The notes beneath the pieces are model-generated. The model was not told where the DNA came from and searched no databases. It was given only the letters and a program-made list of their open reading frames with translations. Below are positions 22,965 through 35,376 of a stretch of 64,000 nucleotides of DNA, one piece after another. The translations under genes were made by a program, and so were the position numbers. Each line of letters opens with the position of its first letter. Positions within the stretch are counted from its first letter, which is position 1. The DNA lies in assembly GCA_039881145.1 (NCBI GenBank), contig JAYKKI010000052.1, forward strand, positions 10,269,501-10,333,500. The letters run 5' to 3'. This stretch comes from Druceiella hillmani. Lineage: Eukaryota > Arthropoda > Insecta > Lepidoptera > Hepialidae.

Positions 22965-23781
22965 GAATATTTAAAGTTGATAGTAGTTAATTAATAAAAA
23001 TTAATGTTTTTTTAAAATTACTATTTTTAATGTATTGTAATTATTTACAATTATATTTTTAATATATATATGTGTGTGTGTGTGTGTGAGTGTGTATGTA
23101 TAAAGTGCGGAAGAACAAGAAGCGCTATGAATGGCGAAGATAATGATGGCACTGAATCGCAATTCAGCAATTCATTCTATCACTATCGACGTCATAATTT
23201 CCACGCAGGTGGAGCAACGGGCGAGAGCTATTCGTAGTAGTATATGTAGTAACATACGTATACTACTAGCTATAGCAAGTTTTACTATTGTAATTGTTGT
23301 AGATATTTTAAAAAAAGACTGTTGTTTGGAGAGTATTTTAAGTCTTGTAAACATTGCTTATAAAATGCAGCACCATATTACAATTATACTTTCGCTCAAA
23401 TCTATTTATCTTCTCGAGTTATAAAGTTTTTTCCTTTTATTTTGAAATTGTATATTATAAAAAGCCTTCTGAAGTATATAATTTAATTTTTAACAGTATT
23501 TTAATATGTAATATTAATTTACGTAAAACCATTTCGACTATATCCACACTAAAATTAAAACTAATTTAATTTTATTTTTTGTTTTTTTATCGTTACTGCG
23601 AAATAAAAATGAATGAAAAAGGAGCTCTGACAAAAAGTACTACAATATAAAATTGAATGATATTTACAAACAATGTTTCGAAGGAATAAAGTAATGACAA
23701 AAAATATTGTCAGAGGACATACACAACAAAACATACCGGCAAATGCGAGGAATAGTCACGCCTTAAGAGTTCCATATTATA
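22965..23781. other. AT-rich stretch with one GC-richer patch
   Basis: The patch at 23101-23280 carries overlapping open frames on both strands (60 and 97 codons), neither recognisable. It could be the outer end of the Harbinger element, but no inverted match to the left end was seen. Confidence 0.35.
23060..23100. repeat. (TA)n(TG)n microsatellite
   Basis: ATATATATATGTGTGTGTGTG continuing to GAGTGTGTATGTA. Confidence 0.93.
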
Positions 23782-24300
23782 TTATTGCAATACTAGTAAG
23801 TCCTCCTCCTCGCGTCGTGTTCCACGTTCCTGAGGGCCTTGAACTCGCTGACTCGAAGTCAAGTTTGCACGCACGACATCTCTCCATCTGTTCCGGACCT
23901 TAACGGCATGGAGACGGAACGGACGGCAACACCAAACGTATTTGATCAACGCATCTACCTGAACTCCACCCCTTCGGTCGTTTGCCATCCACCTTGCCGG
24001 TAATCATCAGCCGCTCCAGGTTACGTCCATACTTCCGTGCGATGTGTCCAAAGAATTCTAGGATCCTTCGCAAACAGATAGTGGAAAGCCTGGTCTTGAC
24101 GGTAAGCTCAAGAAGAATGGACTTGTTTGCACGGAACGCAGTCCATGGATATTTGTGCGGAACGCAGTCCATCTTCCTCCAGCACCACATCTCAAAAGCG
24201 TCAATGTTCGGCCTTTTTTATCGTCCATGTTTCCGAGACATAACTAAAGATGGAGAACACCAAAGACCTCACAAGTGAAAGCTTCGCCTTCTGATCACTA
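23782..24300 (-). pseudogene. Non-LTR retrotransposon RT, C-terminal region, frameshifted
   Basis: Minus strand. From about 24300 it reads 'LVRSLVFSIFSYVSETWTIKK' with breaks, then a frame at 24190-23900. That frame contains YPWTAFRANKSILLELTVK, RLSTICLRRILEFFGHIA and NLERLMITGKVDGKR, then GWSSGRCVDQIR. After another frame change, VRNRWRDVV follows. These blocks match the region C-terminal to the polymerase palm in insect non-LTR elements ('SETWTL', 'FFGHIAR', 'GKV.GKR.RGR...RW.DQI', 'DR..WR'). A direct duplication of 'GGAACGCAGTCCAT' (24137 and 24158) interrupts the start of the main frame. Several stops and shifts show it is dead. Confidence 0.85.
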
Positions 24301-24559
24301 GTAAATAGGTATATAATAAATATATAAGAAAAAAGAGAATCGAAAACCCAAAAAAACTTAGTTTATCACGTAATATTCCACGCAGAATTATCAGTTAATG
24401 ATTTTTCTTCCTTTATTTGTGCTATGAAAATCCTTCGTGCCAAATTTTAAGATTCAAGATTAAAGAGAAGTACCCTTAGTAGTTTTGATGAATGAGTGAG
24501 TATTAGCATACATGATATTTGAAAGGTTGGTCCCATCTTTTCATTGCATTGAATTAGAA
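24301..24559. other. No gene seen
   Basis: AT-rich sequence between the RT remnant and a dispersed-repeat copy. Confidence 0.35.
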
Positions 24560-24745
24560 GCATACCTTTTTTTAAAGCACTGTGGGTCTATAGAGCTTAA
24601 TATTTAATGTTAGTTTCAACTGGATACTTTTGGCCGTTCCTGAGAAAAATGATCTTGGCAGACAGATAGACAGACAGGGGGACCACACAATTATCCTGCA
24701 AGCGGTCTAATTCATCGTTCTGAAGTACAGAATATTTAAAATATT
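24560..24745. repeat. Dispersed repeat copy ('cctgagaaaaa ... gacagacagac')
   Basis: GTTCCTGAGAAAAATGATC near 24635 and GACAGATAGACAGACAGGG near 24660 are the two diagnostic blocks of the family seen at 62310-62490 and 63140-63345. Confidence 0.6.
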
Positions 24746-25139
24746 ATTTTGCCCTCATTGATACTTATGTTAGAAGCGGAATGGAATAAGGAGATATAGT
24801 AACGGACCAGGAAAATTAAACAAATCTTGTACTTAGGCAATGACACTAACATGCGTGAGACTCAATTACAGATGGTTTGTTTTCTGAGATGAGAGAGTTA
24901 CTAAATAAAATAAATCTTATCGAAATACAAATTTTAAAATGTACAGTTCATTTTTTATGTAAATGTTTCGCAAAATAAACTAAAATAAATAAAAAAATTA
25001 ATCTCTAAAAACCCTGTACTACTATACTTTATTAGACATTATCGGTCGGAAAACTCTGAAAAAACATTTTTATTCAGTCAGGCTCTCTTGCTATATCTAT
25101 TGTGATTCGTATATATGGTATTATGACGAGATGTATGAT
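24746..25139. other. No gene seen
   Basis: AT-rich; nothing recognised. Confidence 0.35.
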
Positions 25140-25450
25140 GGCTCTATGTTTTTTGCTGAAATTGCCCCTTTTGCGCTGTTGCAGATCCCACCATTGCCTT
25201 GATCAGACCTGTCCAACTGTCTTGCCTTGGGCTATTTATATTTATTCCACTTGGCTTTGTGTAATAAGCCGTTCCAAGTTCGTTCCTAAATATGTGACTG
25301 AAGAAATTTAGTACGGCTGCACAGTGGATTAGAGCCTTTCTTTGACTTTCAGTTCTTTCAGGATAGATATATTGTGCGAAAGTCTTCCAGGGTATCTTTA
25401 AAACTTATCCAGTACCATATCTCCAGTGCATCTATCTGCGGTTTTAAGTA
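25140..25450 (-). pseudogene. Non-LTR retrotransposon RT tail, heavily decayed
   Basis: On the minus strand, blocks in the same order as in the 23782-24300 relic can be followed: IDALEIWYWISFKDTLEDF, then after stops LCSRTKFLQSHIFRNELGT, then GINI, SPRQDSWTGLIKAMVGSATA. They correspond to 'I.A.EMW.WR..L.I.W', 'R.L.FFGHI.R' and 'SP.RW.DQIK...G'. The catalytic palm is absent. Recognition rests on motif order and spacing, because identity is low. Confidence 0.6.
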
Positions 25451-25693
25451 CGCGTAAAGAAAGATTGGCAAGACTAAATAATTCATTAAATTAATCTTGG
25501 ATTTTTCATTATTTTTCTCTCTTTCAAGATTTCTTCGAGCCTTTCTCCCGAAGATTTTGTGATAGAGAAAAAATTATGAATTTTGATAAAGAGGTCCATA
25601 TTGATCTATGTTCATTAACATCGCATCATCTGAAATATTTTTTTTTTTTGTTAAAATAATAAATATTTAATTACAAAAATGTAAACTTTTGTT
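25451..25693. other. No gene seen
   Basis: AT-rich; nothing recognised. Confidence 0.35.
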
Positions 25694-25885
25694 GAGTTTC
25701 TGCGGCCCGACATTTTGCCACATGTCCAGTAGTTCGATACTCTACGAATCATTAACGACATAAATGTTCCTGTCATTATTTGTCATTATTTGTGTGAGTT
25801 TCTATTGTTCGACATTTTTGCCAGTCCGGCAAATCCAGTAGTTCCGATACTTTGCGAATCGTCAACTATTTAAATTTTCATGTCA
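25694..25885. repeat. Tandem duplication, ~102-bp unit
   Basis: Two diverged copies start with GAGTTTCT near 25694 and 25796. They share 'cgacattttgcca', 'ccagtagttc', 'gatact', 'cgaatc' and 'tgtca' blocks in order. Confidence 0.8.
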
Positions 25886-25897
25886 CTTGTCAATGTG

Positions 25898-25919
25898 CGA
25901 GAGAGAGAGAGAGAGAGAC
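25898..25919. repeat. (GA)n microsatellite
   Basis: Eleven GA units. Confidence 0.9.
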
Positions 25920-25944
25920 TAACGTAAATATATTGTATAAACAA

Positions 25945-26040
25945 AAGGATTATTAAAACAAGTTAAATGAGCCCAAACTAGGGTTTACTGTTAGCTTTTT
26001 AGTTACTCTAGATCACCTCCCTCCTCAATCATCTGATCTT
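25945..26040. repeat. Copy A of a 108-bp repeat, beside a retroelement 3' end
   Basis: It contains AAACAAGTTAAATGAGCCC and GGTTTACTGTTAGC followed by 'tctagatcacct'. The same order of blocks appears in copies B and C at 26965-27175. Copy A stops where the A-rich tail of the minus-strand retroelement begins. Confidence 0.75.
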
Positions 26041-26930
26041 TTAAAATTATTTATTTATTCACATACACATATATCGAACATTACAGGTTACTTACTTGAG
26101 TAAACTGAGTAAACTTAGAGAATAAATCTAAATACAAAAGTATACAAGGACTACAGAATAAAACGGTGACACATGTTGACAAATTTACCTTCACTTATAT
26201 AACAAATCACACTCTGGGATAACAGCGATCAGGTGGTAAACAGTCGAATACCTGAAACTGGAGAGTTCCGATATAATTCGGTTCTAAATGGTGGTAAAGC
26301 AAAAAAATAGGGTTACGTGAGCGCAGGATTGTTAAGTATGAGGAATGAAAGTCTACTCAATAATACGGGGCATAGAATTTTTGCTTTTAATAGCTGGATG
26401 ATAAATTTCATAAGCACAACGTTCCTTCTGAGTCGCAAAGAACGGAAATCTAGCATACCCAGGAGGAACACGATAGGAAATAGGAAAGGGAAGTAACTAC
26501 ACTGTTTTGCATACATTCAATCATCAAACTATCAAGGCTTCAAGTAATGTTGGTTCCAAATAATGGAGCCTTATCCTAATTAGCTTTGTACTAATGAAGT
26601 GTATAGCAAGCGAATTGATGGCACGGATTTAAAATTCATTGAATTATGCAGCACGAAACCAAGTTTTCGAAATTATTTTTTGCTATATCCACTATATTCT
26701 CACGAAGCCTTCCCAAAGTTGACTCCCAAATCGAAGAACTCCTCCAGACAATGCAATTGGATTTCGTTGACGTATTTAATAGGAGCATGTGCTCGGCTGT
26801 AACACACTATTAAACATTTGTTCCCGTTAAGCTGTAAGCCGCTTGCTGCGCTCCTCACAACGATGGTGCTGATGTCATGCTGCAGACGTTCGCCATCTGC
26901 TAAATCCTTGACGGCGGTAAAAAGCTTCAT
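26041..26930 (-). pseudogene. CR1/Jockey-like non-LTR retrotransposon, 5'-truncated, with RT C-terminal region
   Basis: Minus strand from 26930. FTDAMKLFTAV stands where an active RT has the YADD catalytic box, so the catalytic aspartate pair is lost. It continues LQHDISTIV, LNGNKCLIVCYSRA, PIKYVNEIQLH and FFDLGVNFGKAS, the usual 'L..NP.KC', 'S(R/F)', 'Y.I.G..L' and 'DLGV' blocks. After a frame change come a 'LGFVLHNS' and 'LYTSLVRIRLHYLEP' region and then FRSLRLRRNVVLMKF and ILCPVLLSRLSF (26516-26313). The element ends at 26041-26055 in AATAAATAAATAA, a typical tail of this group. Stops and frameshifts make it inactive. Confidence 0.85.
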
Positions 26931-26964
26931 TGCATCCGTAAAAGTTATATATAACTAATTGACT

Positions 26965-27175
26965 CATCGAGACATGTCTAACGAGTCCAAATTAAATAAT
27001 TGGATTTACTATTAGCCATTGAGACATTCCCATTTCTACCGATCATATTTTTTCTATTGTAATAAAAGGTCTCTTTGAAACAAGTCAAACGAACCCAAAG
27101 TCGAAGAATTTACTGTTAGTTATTGATAAATTTCTAAGATCACCCTTCGTTTCCATCATCATATTCTCTCGAATA
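26965..27175. repeat. Copies B and C of the 108-bp repeat
   Basis: The blocks 'acgagtccaa' at 26981 and 'acgaacccaa' at 27089 are 108 bases apart. Each is followed by 'tttactgttag(tt/cc)at' and 'catcatattctct'. Together with copy A they show that the retroelement at 26041-26930 sits inside a former tandem array. Confidence 0.75.
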
Positions 27176-28745
27176 GTCGTATTATTTTATTGTATTGAAA
27201 CAAGAATCACATAAGTTTACAAAGTTACAAATCGATGCGACAATTATTAGAGCCGACAGACCTAAGCATATAAGTCAAGAAATGTCGAAACATGTATCAC
27301 CTGACGAAAGCACACAAATGAAACAGACGGACATTTGATACACCAAGTTACACATCAGTTCGATCTGTGTACTTAAGTCAAGTGGCATGTTCATAGAAAC
27401 TAGTGAAAGATATACAAATATATAATTTTTTGGCTTATGTGCTTAAATCTGGTAATTAGAAGTGGATGAAAATCCCTAGGATTAAGTCACTGAAAACCAG
27501 AAACCAACTAGGAAAAAAATACTATAAATTTACGAAACATACTCAAAAAATATCTAAAATCTGAACGAATGCCTAAGTCCTTAACAAATGAAAAGTTTCT
27601 CTTCTGGCATCTAAGCTTTGTTATACATGAGTCAGAATACTTAATTAAAAACATAATTTAATATCGTTTTTTTAATTCCAAATTTATCTAATATATAACG
27701 ATATTTATAGGTATACTATATACTTTTTAATCAAACTTGTCGATTGAACTCGGTAATGGTTCTCTTAATTTAACATCAAGTTCAAGTATCTATACTTGGT
27801 GTCAAAACAACCCTTAATGTATTGTTTGCTGAGATGCGATTGGCTGAACTTCAGTACACAACTAAAGGATGGGAATTAACGAGCAAATGGTCTTATGAGT
27901 GGTGGAAATTAACTAGTGGAGTGGTCTCATTATCGTTATGTGCGGGTCATTATTTATCGTTTATTCGCTGAATATGTTCTCTTTCGTAACCTAATGTGTA
28001 TGACGTAATTACATTATAAATATTCACGTACGTACATAATGACGTATCTCCATTTATTTCCGGCCTTTCTGATTTTCATTATTTTGTGTAATGTAAAAAA
28101 TATTTGTGAAAATAATGAATGTTTGTTTTAAAGAAGATTAGGGAAAACACGTATGGAAATTGGGGAATAAAAGTGGAAAAATCGCTAAATACGATTATTT
28201 AAATTTCATAATTATTTTTGGAGGGATCATTTAAAAAATACAAATCAAAACAAAGTACTTTTCATTTATTCCTACTAGCAACACTGAAGTCTTTTTTGAC
28301 AATACTAACATTTGGAACCAGTTTGGTTTTAGCTTAATCGATAAAGCCAATCAATTAATTAATTTAATAAAAAATATGTAATAACAATATTACTCAATTC
28401 ATCCAACTAAAATTATTAGTATTGAATTTAAATTAAAATAAACAATAATAAAAAGGCGCTAAAAATAGTTTTACAATTAGATTTATCTGTCATATCAAAT
28501 TTAAATATATTTTTTACGGCGCTTTCATGTTATATTTCACTGTTTTTTCTTATAACATTGAGTTAACATATATTGACTTTCATGGCACAAAACAGATTTA
28601 AATAAAACACTTTATATTATTATGAAGAATTGGTAGTTAAATTCGTAATCGTCGAATTCAATTACCCTCTTTCCGCCATCTTGTAATTTTTCCCTAACAT
28701 TAAAAATGGATTAGTAAAATGTTGTACGTCATACTTATATACTAG
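27176..28745. other. AT-rich stretch, no gene seen
   Basis: Nothing recognised. 'gcgagatgcgattggctgaact' and 'gtggtctcattatcg' around 27825-27935 are a slightly GC-richer patch with no frame. Confidence 0.35.

Positions 28746-28817
<72 letters not shown>
28746..28817. repeat. (TA)n microsatellite
   Basis: About thirty-five TA units, directly abutting the snap-back at 28818. Confidence 0.97.
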
Positions 28818-28823
<6 letters not shown>

Positions 28824-28880
28824 TTAATATCCATGGGACATGAACTCATACAGTTCATATACTATGGATATTAATACATA
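28818..28880. repeat. Snap-back inverted repeat, 29-bp arms, 5-base loop
   Basis: Arms 28818-28846 and 28852-28880 are reverse complements with three mismatches, all within one 5-base patch. The loop is CATAC. Confidence 0.93.
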
Positions 28881-30414
28881 TATTTCTATTTTAATTCAAT
28901 ATTTTACGAATATATTATAATCAAACTCTAAATCTTTTAATAATTTTCACGTATCATTTCATATAGGAATGGAAAATGGTGGATTGTCGTTCTCATACAC
29001 CAAACCTGTACATAATTATTTCCTTTATTTGTAGAATAAGTTTTATATAAAATGTAAAATATTAATTAGAAATAATATTAAATAATGATAAATAATGTGG
29101 TAAAAAATATGTTTCACTTATATTTACACATTTATGTTTTAAAACCACTAAATGTTTTATCTTTTAGTGTCATCTTCCAGTGAATAGAAGAATTTTATTA
29201 AATAACCACCTTTTTTATTCTTTATATTTTTTGTTTTTCCTATAAAATTAAACCTTATATCTAAATACTTCTGTATACCTTGCCCAACAAAACGACATGG
29301 CTATTTGCGGGAGTTGTTCTTTCATATGATTATTAAAACTTAAAAACTGCTCTTGGTCTATTATTATTCATATTCATGACTCCAACTTCAAAATCCAGTA
29401 TAATCGTTACTAATCGTCACTATCTGAAAAAAACATCTAATTTTAACAGTGAGATAAATTTATTTAAGCTTGCGTTGTGCCCGGTCTCATTCCACTTATT
29501 TATTTTAATACCGAATTTTTCTACATTACGATTTTTAGCAATCTAGCGGGTTATAATTAAACACCAATTGATATTAATCAGTGCCTCTATTTTATGATCA
29601 ACATATAATTTGAGCTTTCATAGCATTTTTTTATCTTTTAATAAAAATAAAGTATAAAATTTGACAGAAATATTCGTTCCGGTTTTTAATTTTAAAAGGA
29701 ACAATTGCTAACGAAATATTTTTCTAAAAAAAATTTACATTTTCTAATATCAGCTGTCAAATGACAACAAAATTGCGTTAATCATTTTGCGTACGTAAAA
29801 CATAAACCCATTACTTTTGGATCAACCGTAAAAAATACAAACTTCTCTCTCATAAACTTTCCTAATAGATGCTTTAACCACGATCACCTGGCGTATTACA
29901 TCTTATACAGAACTTTTAAAGACATCGTCGTATATTAAACAATGAACGGGCAGAGTGTATTGGCATGTCTTGTACCATCGCCCACACAGTTGTATTTCAC
30001 TCGTAGTAGATTCCGATGGCAAACGTAAATCATTACCACAATTAACTTCTGTCACAGCGTAGCTGAAGGCGAGACACGAGTCATAGCTGTTATCTGAATT
30101 GCTACACCTTTTTATGGTAATGTGCCTTAAAAGGCAAAAATTATATTCTTAGTATGAAGTTTAGGGTTGCCAATCTTTCCAGAATTTCGGGATTTGCGTG
30201 AAATAAATTTTTTAATTTTGATTATGGCCCATATTTCAGAATATACAAAAGAATCTTTGGCTTAGAATCCTTATTTATTCGTTGCACACTCAATATTATT
30301 AAGAAATCTAAAAATAATTTACTTTATTTTTGGTTTTTGAAATGGAAATTGAATAAAAGACTTTTTAATAAAATGTGATTTATATTAGATGCCTAAAATT
30401 ATTTTTTTCCCTTT
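28881..30414. other. AT-rich stretch with one GC-richer patch
   Basis: The patch at 29945-30110 is less AT-rich (for example AGCTGAAGGCGAGACACGAG). Its first 22 bases resemble 5154-5175. No frame is recognisable. Confidence 0.4.
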
Positions 30415-30600
30415 TTAGTATTCCATAGTCAAACTAGAAACAATTATACTTTTAACATGTCTGTCTTTCCGTTTATATATCACAGCCATTTTACTCGCTG
30501 ACTATCAGCGCTGTACAGATGAAGAAATAATAAATAGTCTTAAATGTTAATAATTACCTAAATGTATAAAGGAGCCTTATAATGCAAGTTCTGCTTGTAC
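30415..30600. repeat. Dispersed 'gggttcc' repeat copy, diverged
   Basis: TTTAGTATTCCATAGTCAAAC, then 'tgtctgtctttccgt' and 'cacagccatttta', then 'taaatgtataaaggagcc' preserve the order of blocks of the family. Confidence 0.5.
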
Positions 30601-31307
30601 TTAACAGGCTTCTATTTCTATATTCTATTGGCTTTATTTTAAAGTTTATTTATTTCATAATATTAAAAATAAAATATGTCTTGTTCAGAATTTTTTAAGC
30701 AAGGCTAATGTTAGCATCTTCGCCTAAAATAGGAATGCATCTCTTAGAGGATTTAAAAAAAAGAAACGTTACAAAATAAAGGAGATTTAAAGAACTTATA
30801 TTTCAAAAAGTATACGACGTACGTAAATGTTAATTATATCAACAGATTAGTAAAAAAAATACAATTTTTTTGGATTATATCGCTGATTTCTCACCTACTC
30901 CCCTCTTTCCGTACATCACGTAAATTAACGCAATTAGGACGGTCAGTTTACATCAGTATGGCATACTTTAAAAATACATACCTGCATTCAGAACGAAACA
31001 AATTTTAAACCATTTTTTACAAGTTCCATTTGTGTGTAATGCTCTTTATTTTTCAAGGGAATGACCCTGTAAATGTTCATGTTTATAGACGTAAAATTTC
31101 TTATCGCCCAATAAGACTTAAAATAGTTCAAACATCGTTACGAAAATATATAACACAAATATAGAATGTATATTTAACGGAAGTGTTGATAGCGCTCTAA
31201 ACTCAAGCGTAACGTCTCTTTGTTATGCAGAAAGCTACAAAGAGTCCTTTGAATCGACTCAACATAGGAACTCTAGATGCGTATGATCTAGACTCGCACT
31301 AGGCTGT
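30601..31307. other. AT-rich stretch, no gene seen
   Basis: Nothing recognised. Confidence 0.35.
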
Positions 31308-31790
31308 TTTTAGGGCTCAAAAGAAAAAAGGAACCCTTATAGGATCACTTCGATGTTCGTTTGTCTGTCTGTCTTTTTCCGTGGAGGTAAATCATGCTTA
31401 GGAGTAGTAAATCATGCTTCTAAGTAAACGCCATAAAAAAATATGGCCATTTATGCCACATATATTGACAAGTGCAATTAAATCAAAATCTAGAGGGTCC
31501 TTCCCGTTGACCTGGAATCATAACATTTGGCAAGAAGCAAGGTCTCATTGCACAAGTAAAGAAAAAAATTGTTAATTTGTCGTTATATCACATAAAAAAA
31601 TATTTTTTTTAACATGTGAAAGATTTCGTAGGCAATATATTTTCGTTTTAAAAAATTTAAATGTTCTAAATAGTTTATTAGGAATATTATGTACCATTAA
31701 ATGTATATAAATGTCTAAATGTGTACGAAAGCCTTGTAATGCGGGTTCCACGCCTGCTGCCAGGTTTTTTTTATTAAAAATTGAATATCT
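31308..31790. repeat. Dispersed 'gggttcc' repeats, two converging pieces
   Basis: 31308-31390 holds TTTTTAGGGCTCAAAAG, 'ggaacccttatag' and 'gtctgtctgtc' in plus orientation. 31500-31745 is the reverse complement of 43460-43700 (shared blocks include TTGCTTCTTGCCAAAT and 'atgtaccattaaatgta'). A small GTAAATCATGCTT duplication lies at 31387-31417. Confidence 0.7.
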
Positions 31791-31984
31791 AAAATTCAAG
31801 TGTACAAGGAATCTAAGAATATGGCGAAGAGTCAGTCACGTTACCAAATAAATGTATGTTGGTCACGTCACGGTCAAATTAGTTAAAATTTTTGTTTAGA
31901 CTTAATAAATACCTCAAGAGATGAAAAGTAAGTCCTTAAGGTGAGATTTATTTGCCCATCTGTAGGCCCGTATCAGTTTCATTA

Positions 31985-32150
31985 TCACCATTGTCAGCGT
32001 GAAGACGTCCACTGCTGAACATTGACCACCCTCAAGATAAATCCTGTACCGCTTACATCCAACGTCCCACAATATATACCAGGTCAACTGTCCACCTGGC
32101 GGGAGGCCTTGCTCTCTGAGACTCTGCATCTTCCGGTACATGCTCACCAT
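31985..32150 (-). pseudogene. Non-LTR retrotransposon RT tail ending VQQWTSSR
   Basis: Minus strand from about 32140: RARPPARWTVDLVYIVGRWM, a stop, then AVQDLS, a frame change, and VNVQQWTSSR ending at TGA (31996-31994). These are the 'RGRPP.RW.DDL..VAG..W...AQDR' and 'AYVQQW' blocks at the very end of a widespread insect non-LTR element. The ATC-rich sequence just downstream also matches what follows the tail at 20840-20860. Confidence 0.8.
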
Positions 32151-33761
32151 TCGTGAAACTTTCTTCTCAGATTGTCGTTGGTTCGGCTTACTTTATGGCT
32201 TACCCATTATCATTTTACCCTGCCAATCATCAGCTCCTCTTACGTTCAGTTTTATTACTACTTTATTATTTGACATAGAAACTAGAAATATAACCCAAAT
32301 ATATATTCCCTTCTAAGTTTCAATAATATTTAAAATAAAAGCAAAAAAATGGACCGAGAACAGCAGCAAATTCCGACACTGACTGAGGCTGTACTGTGTC
32401 ACTTTTAATAAAGTTTATAAATAAGTTACGAACAGATGATGTTAATTTACTACTATTTGTTTCCATTTTGTAATAAAATATATTGTGAATGATATCTGAT
32501 AGATGGTAATAATTTCTTACTATTCATTTCAATGTTTCTTTTGGAACATAGCATACAAATATATAGCATGGAGCATAGCATACAAAATCGTGAAATTTGA
32601 CCAAACTTTTTAAAGTATTCAAGCGTTAGATAGTGGACAGTTAAAATTAAACTGTAGAATCTAAATAGTGACAATTTTTTATTGCTTCACTATTATTAGT
32701 TTTAGGGATGTAATCGTTAAAAAAAAGACTTTTTTCATATCGCTCTATAAATGACGCCGTCTAATATGGGGAAAGACGTAGTTTTACGCCAAAAATGAAT
32801 GGTATTGAGATAAGAGAGTTTTCGTTTTTAAATAAATTTAATTTATGTAAATTATGAACTGAGCACATGATTAACCTGCGAGCTGACTCTAGCGATTTTA
32901 AAATTTTGAAAAATAAAATCAGATAAATAAACATCTCGATAGCAACCTGGTAAACGTTAGTTTGATTCTTTTTATTGTCTTATCACGAATTAATTTATAA
33001 ACAGAATGTAATAAAAGACATTTCTATTTTTCGTACAAATAATTCTGTGCATAAAACTGAGTAGAAAATATAAAAAAACTATATGAAAATTGCCAAACAT
33101 TTCTGAAAAAATACCTACCAAAATTGAGATTTCAACTTAAAAAAATTAAAAATTTTCACAGAAACGTGCGTCAAATATATTCAGTTTCATGCACACAATA
33201 AGAATGTTCTTTGTTATATAATGTGTTCATACAACGTTACAATCTTCAAACAATATCTGTGGGTAAGCTTGTTTTATATTTTAATGTTTTTTTAATACAA
33301 AATAATAAAGTTGTGTAATAAAAATCGCAAACAATTAATAACGAATTCCTCTTTCTGTCAGCGTCTCCCAAACAGTGTCTCAAAGTTGAGCAACGGTAAG
33401 CCAAAGTGCCGCAGTACTGTTGCTACTGTTGCGGCGAACAATGCGGCGACACGATATTTCACCGCCTACGCGAATACTTCGCGAGATCATAACCGATACG
33501 AAATGAGAATGTCTACAAATACTTTGCGCAGCCATTTCCGTTTCAAATAGTTATAAACGAGGTGTTTAAAGTAACTATTTTACTCCGTTGAACATAGTTT
33601 TGAGGGTTCGCTTCGGCTCTAAAATATTGCTTTTACTTATTCAAGGTTTAATAGTGACAAGGTTTAATAGTACCTCGGACTACGCGAAGCGTAAACGTTG
33701 TGTACTTTATTATCATTGGACGCGCTAGAGCTACCAGCACAAAACTTACAATTTATATGTG

Positions 33762-33767
<6 letters not shown>
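32151..33767. other. AT-rich stretch, no gene seen
   Basis: A GC-richer segment at 33340-33510 (TTGTTGCGGCGAACAATGCGG-type sequence near 33430) carries a 79-codon frame without family features. TTCGCTTCGGCTC near 33610 and GACTACGCGAAGCG near 33679 form a loose inverted pair. CAAGGTTTAATAGTGA is duplicated at 33642-33673. Confidence 0.4.

Positions 33768-33822
<55 letters not shown>
33768..33822. repeat. (AT)n microsatellite
   Basis: A long AT run with one TG interruption. Confidence 0.97.
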
Positions 33823-33924
33823 GTTTTTTTATTTCTTTTTCACTATTTGATTTAGTTCCTGTTTCATAATCGCTCCGTGAATTTTGGTCTCTTATCAAAA
33901 TGTAGCCTAGTGTATATATGAATA

Positions 33925-33997
33925 TATGCTTGCGTGCGTACTTTTGTGCGTGCGTGCGTGCGTACATGCGTGCCTGCGTGCGTGTGTGTGTGTGTGT
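33925..33997. repeat. (TGCG)n(TG)n microsatellite
   Basis: TGCGTGCG units with TACA/TGCC interruptions, ending in (TG)n. The two strands give short frames of Cys/Val/Arg or Ala/His/Thr runs, which are artefacts. Confidence 0.93.
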
Positions 33998-35376
33998 AGC
34001 ATTAGTTTTCTTGTGTAGCATTTTGTTTCAAAGTCTTCCTCTAAAAAAATTACCCATTTTGTATTTTTTTGAAAATTTATTATTATCTAAACTTGCCTTT
34101 GAAAAATTACGTGCGTCTCCCTTCGTTAATATATGCTTATTATACGTATAAGAAGACACGTTACTGGTTGCAATTCTTGACCAATTTCGGTGTTTCTTCC
34201 TTGTGTTAACACAAAAAAACGCAATGCACACCTTTTAGGTTTTACCAAGGAGTTTCAATTAATGTGCTTATTAAGCAATATATTCATAATTTCGAAAAAT
34301 TATTACGCATCAGTTTAGATTACTTTTAAGTTTAATATATTATGTAAAGAACCCAAAACAAACCCAAAACAACATTATAAAGAACCATATTTTTAAAAAA
34401 ACCTACCAAATACTCCACTCGATAAGGTTGGAGAAAAAATACTGCCGTATTCTCTAATAAGTATAGATATAAGATACCTTTTTTTATTTATGAACATTGA
34501 GATTTCAGGTCTCCGTCTAGAACATTTATTTAAATTGTTTCAAACGTATAAGTTTAAAATTGTAAAAAAAGTGAGGTTGTGACAGTGGGATGCGGAGCGA
34601 ATGAATATACTGACATGACCACTTCAATTAACATCGACATGCTTTCGAATTAGAATCAATATAGACAAATAGTACCAATCAAATTGAACCAATTTTAACT
34701 ACAAAGTTCATTATTTCCACAATATATCTATTCGCATGCGAATTCTAAAGCAATTCCGTTAAAATCAAAATCGTTAAATCAAAATAAAAGCAATTCCATA
34801 AATAACTTGACTAAATAATCGTATGTTTAATTTCAATGAATATAAGATTTGCAATTTTTTTTTAATTACAATTAATAAAAACACATTGTTCTCATACATC
34901 ATGTTACATAATTCAGCAACTTGCATTAATACCGATGTAGCTAGAGCCCGGCATTGATTAAACGTGATAATGCTGGTAAATTTAACTCTTAATTAGTTTA
35001 AGTATATCCTACGTCCCATTGCAATATTCTGTTAGTTTGATAATTGAGAAGTTTTCAATCCATTTGAAAATAATTATATACTAAATGTAAAACCCCACAA
35101 ATTATCAACATGATAATACTTTATTCAAAATAATCATTTTAAACATGCTATCATAAAAACTTAACAAATTCATTAAATTTTACTCATAAATATATTTTCA
35201 ATAAATTTCACGTTATATATTTGCAATAAATAGCAAAATTAAAAATTTTGAAAAAAACTCACGACAGATTTAAAAAAAAAACTAGAATCTAGATGTAGAA
35301 AAAAAACTCACGACGTAATTGAAAAACGATTAAATATTTTTTTTTTGATAACTCCCCGACTAAAAGAAAGTGAGAA
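33998..35376. other. AT-rich stretch, no gene seen
   Basis: Nothing recognised. Short AACCCAAAACAA duplications lie at 34350-34372 and an 'aaaaactcacga' duplication at 35255 and 35306. Confidence 0.35.

Noticed and set aside
21639..23230. Complete Harbinger element with both termini
   Set aside because: A plausible left terminus is visible at 21639, but no inverted counterpart or target duplication was found on the right.
33311..33550. 79-codon frame in GC-richer sequence
   Set aside because: No domain, signal or splice context. It may be part of an unrecognised conserved element but cannot be supported as a gene.
33746..34151. Cys/Val- and Ala/His/Thr-rich short proteins
   Set aside because: They are translations of (AT)n and (TGCG)n microsatellites.
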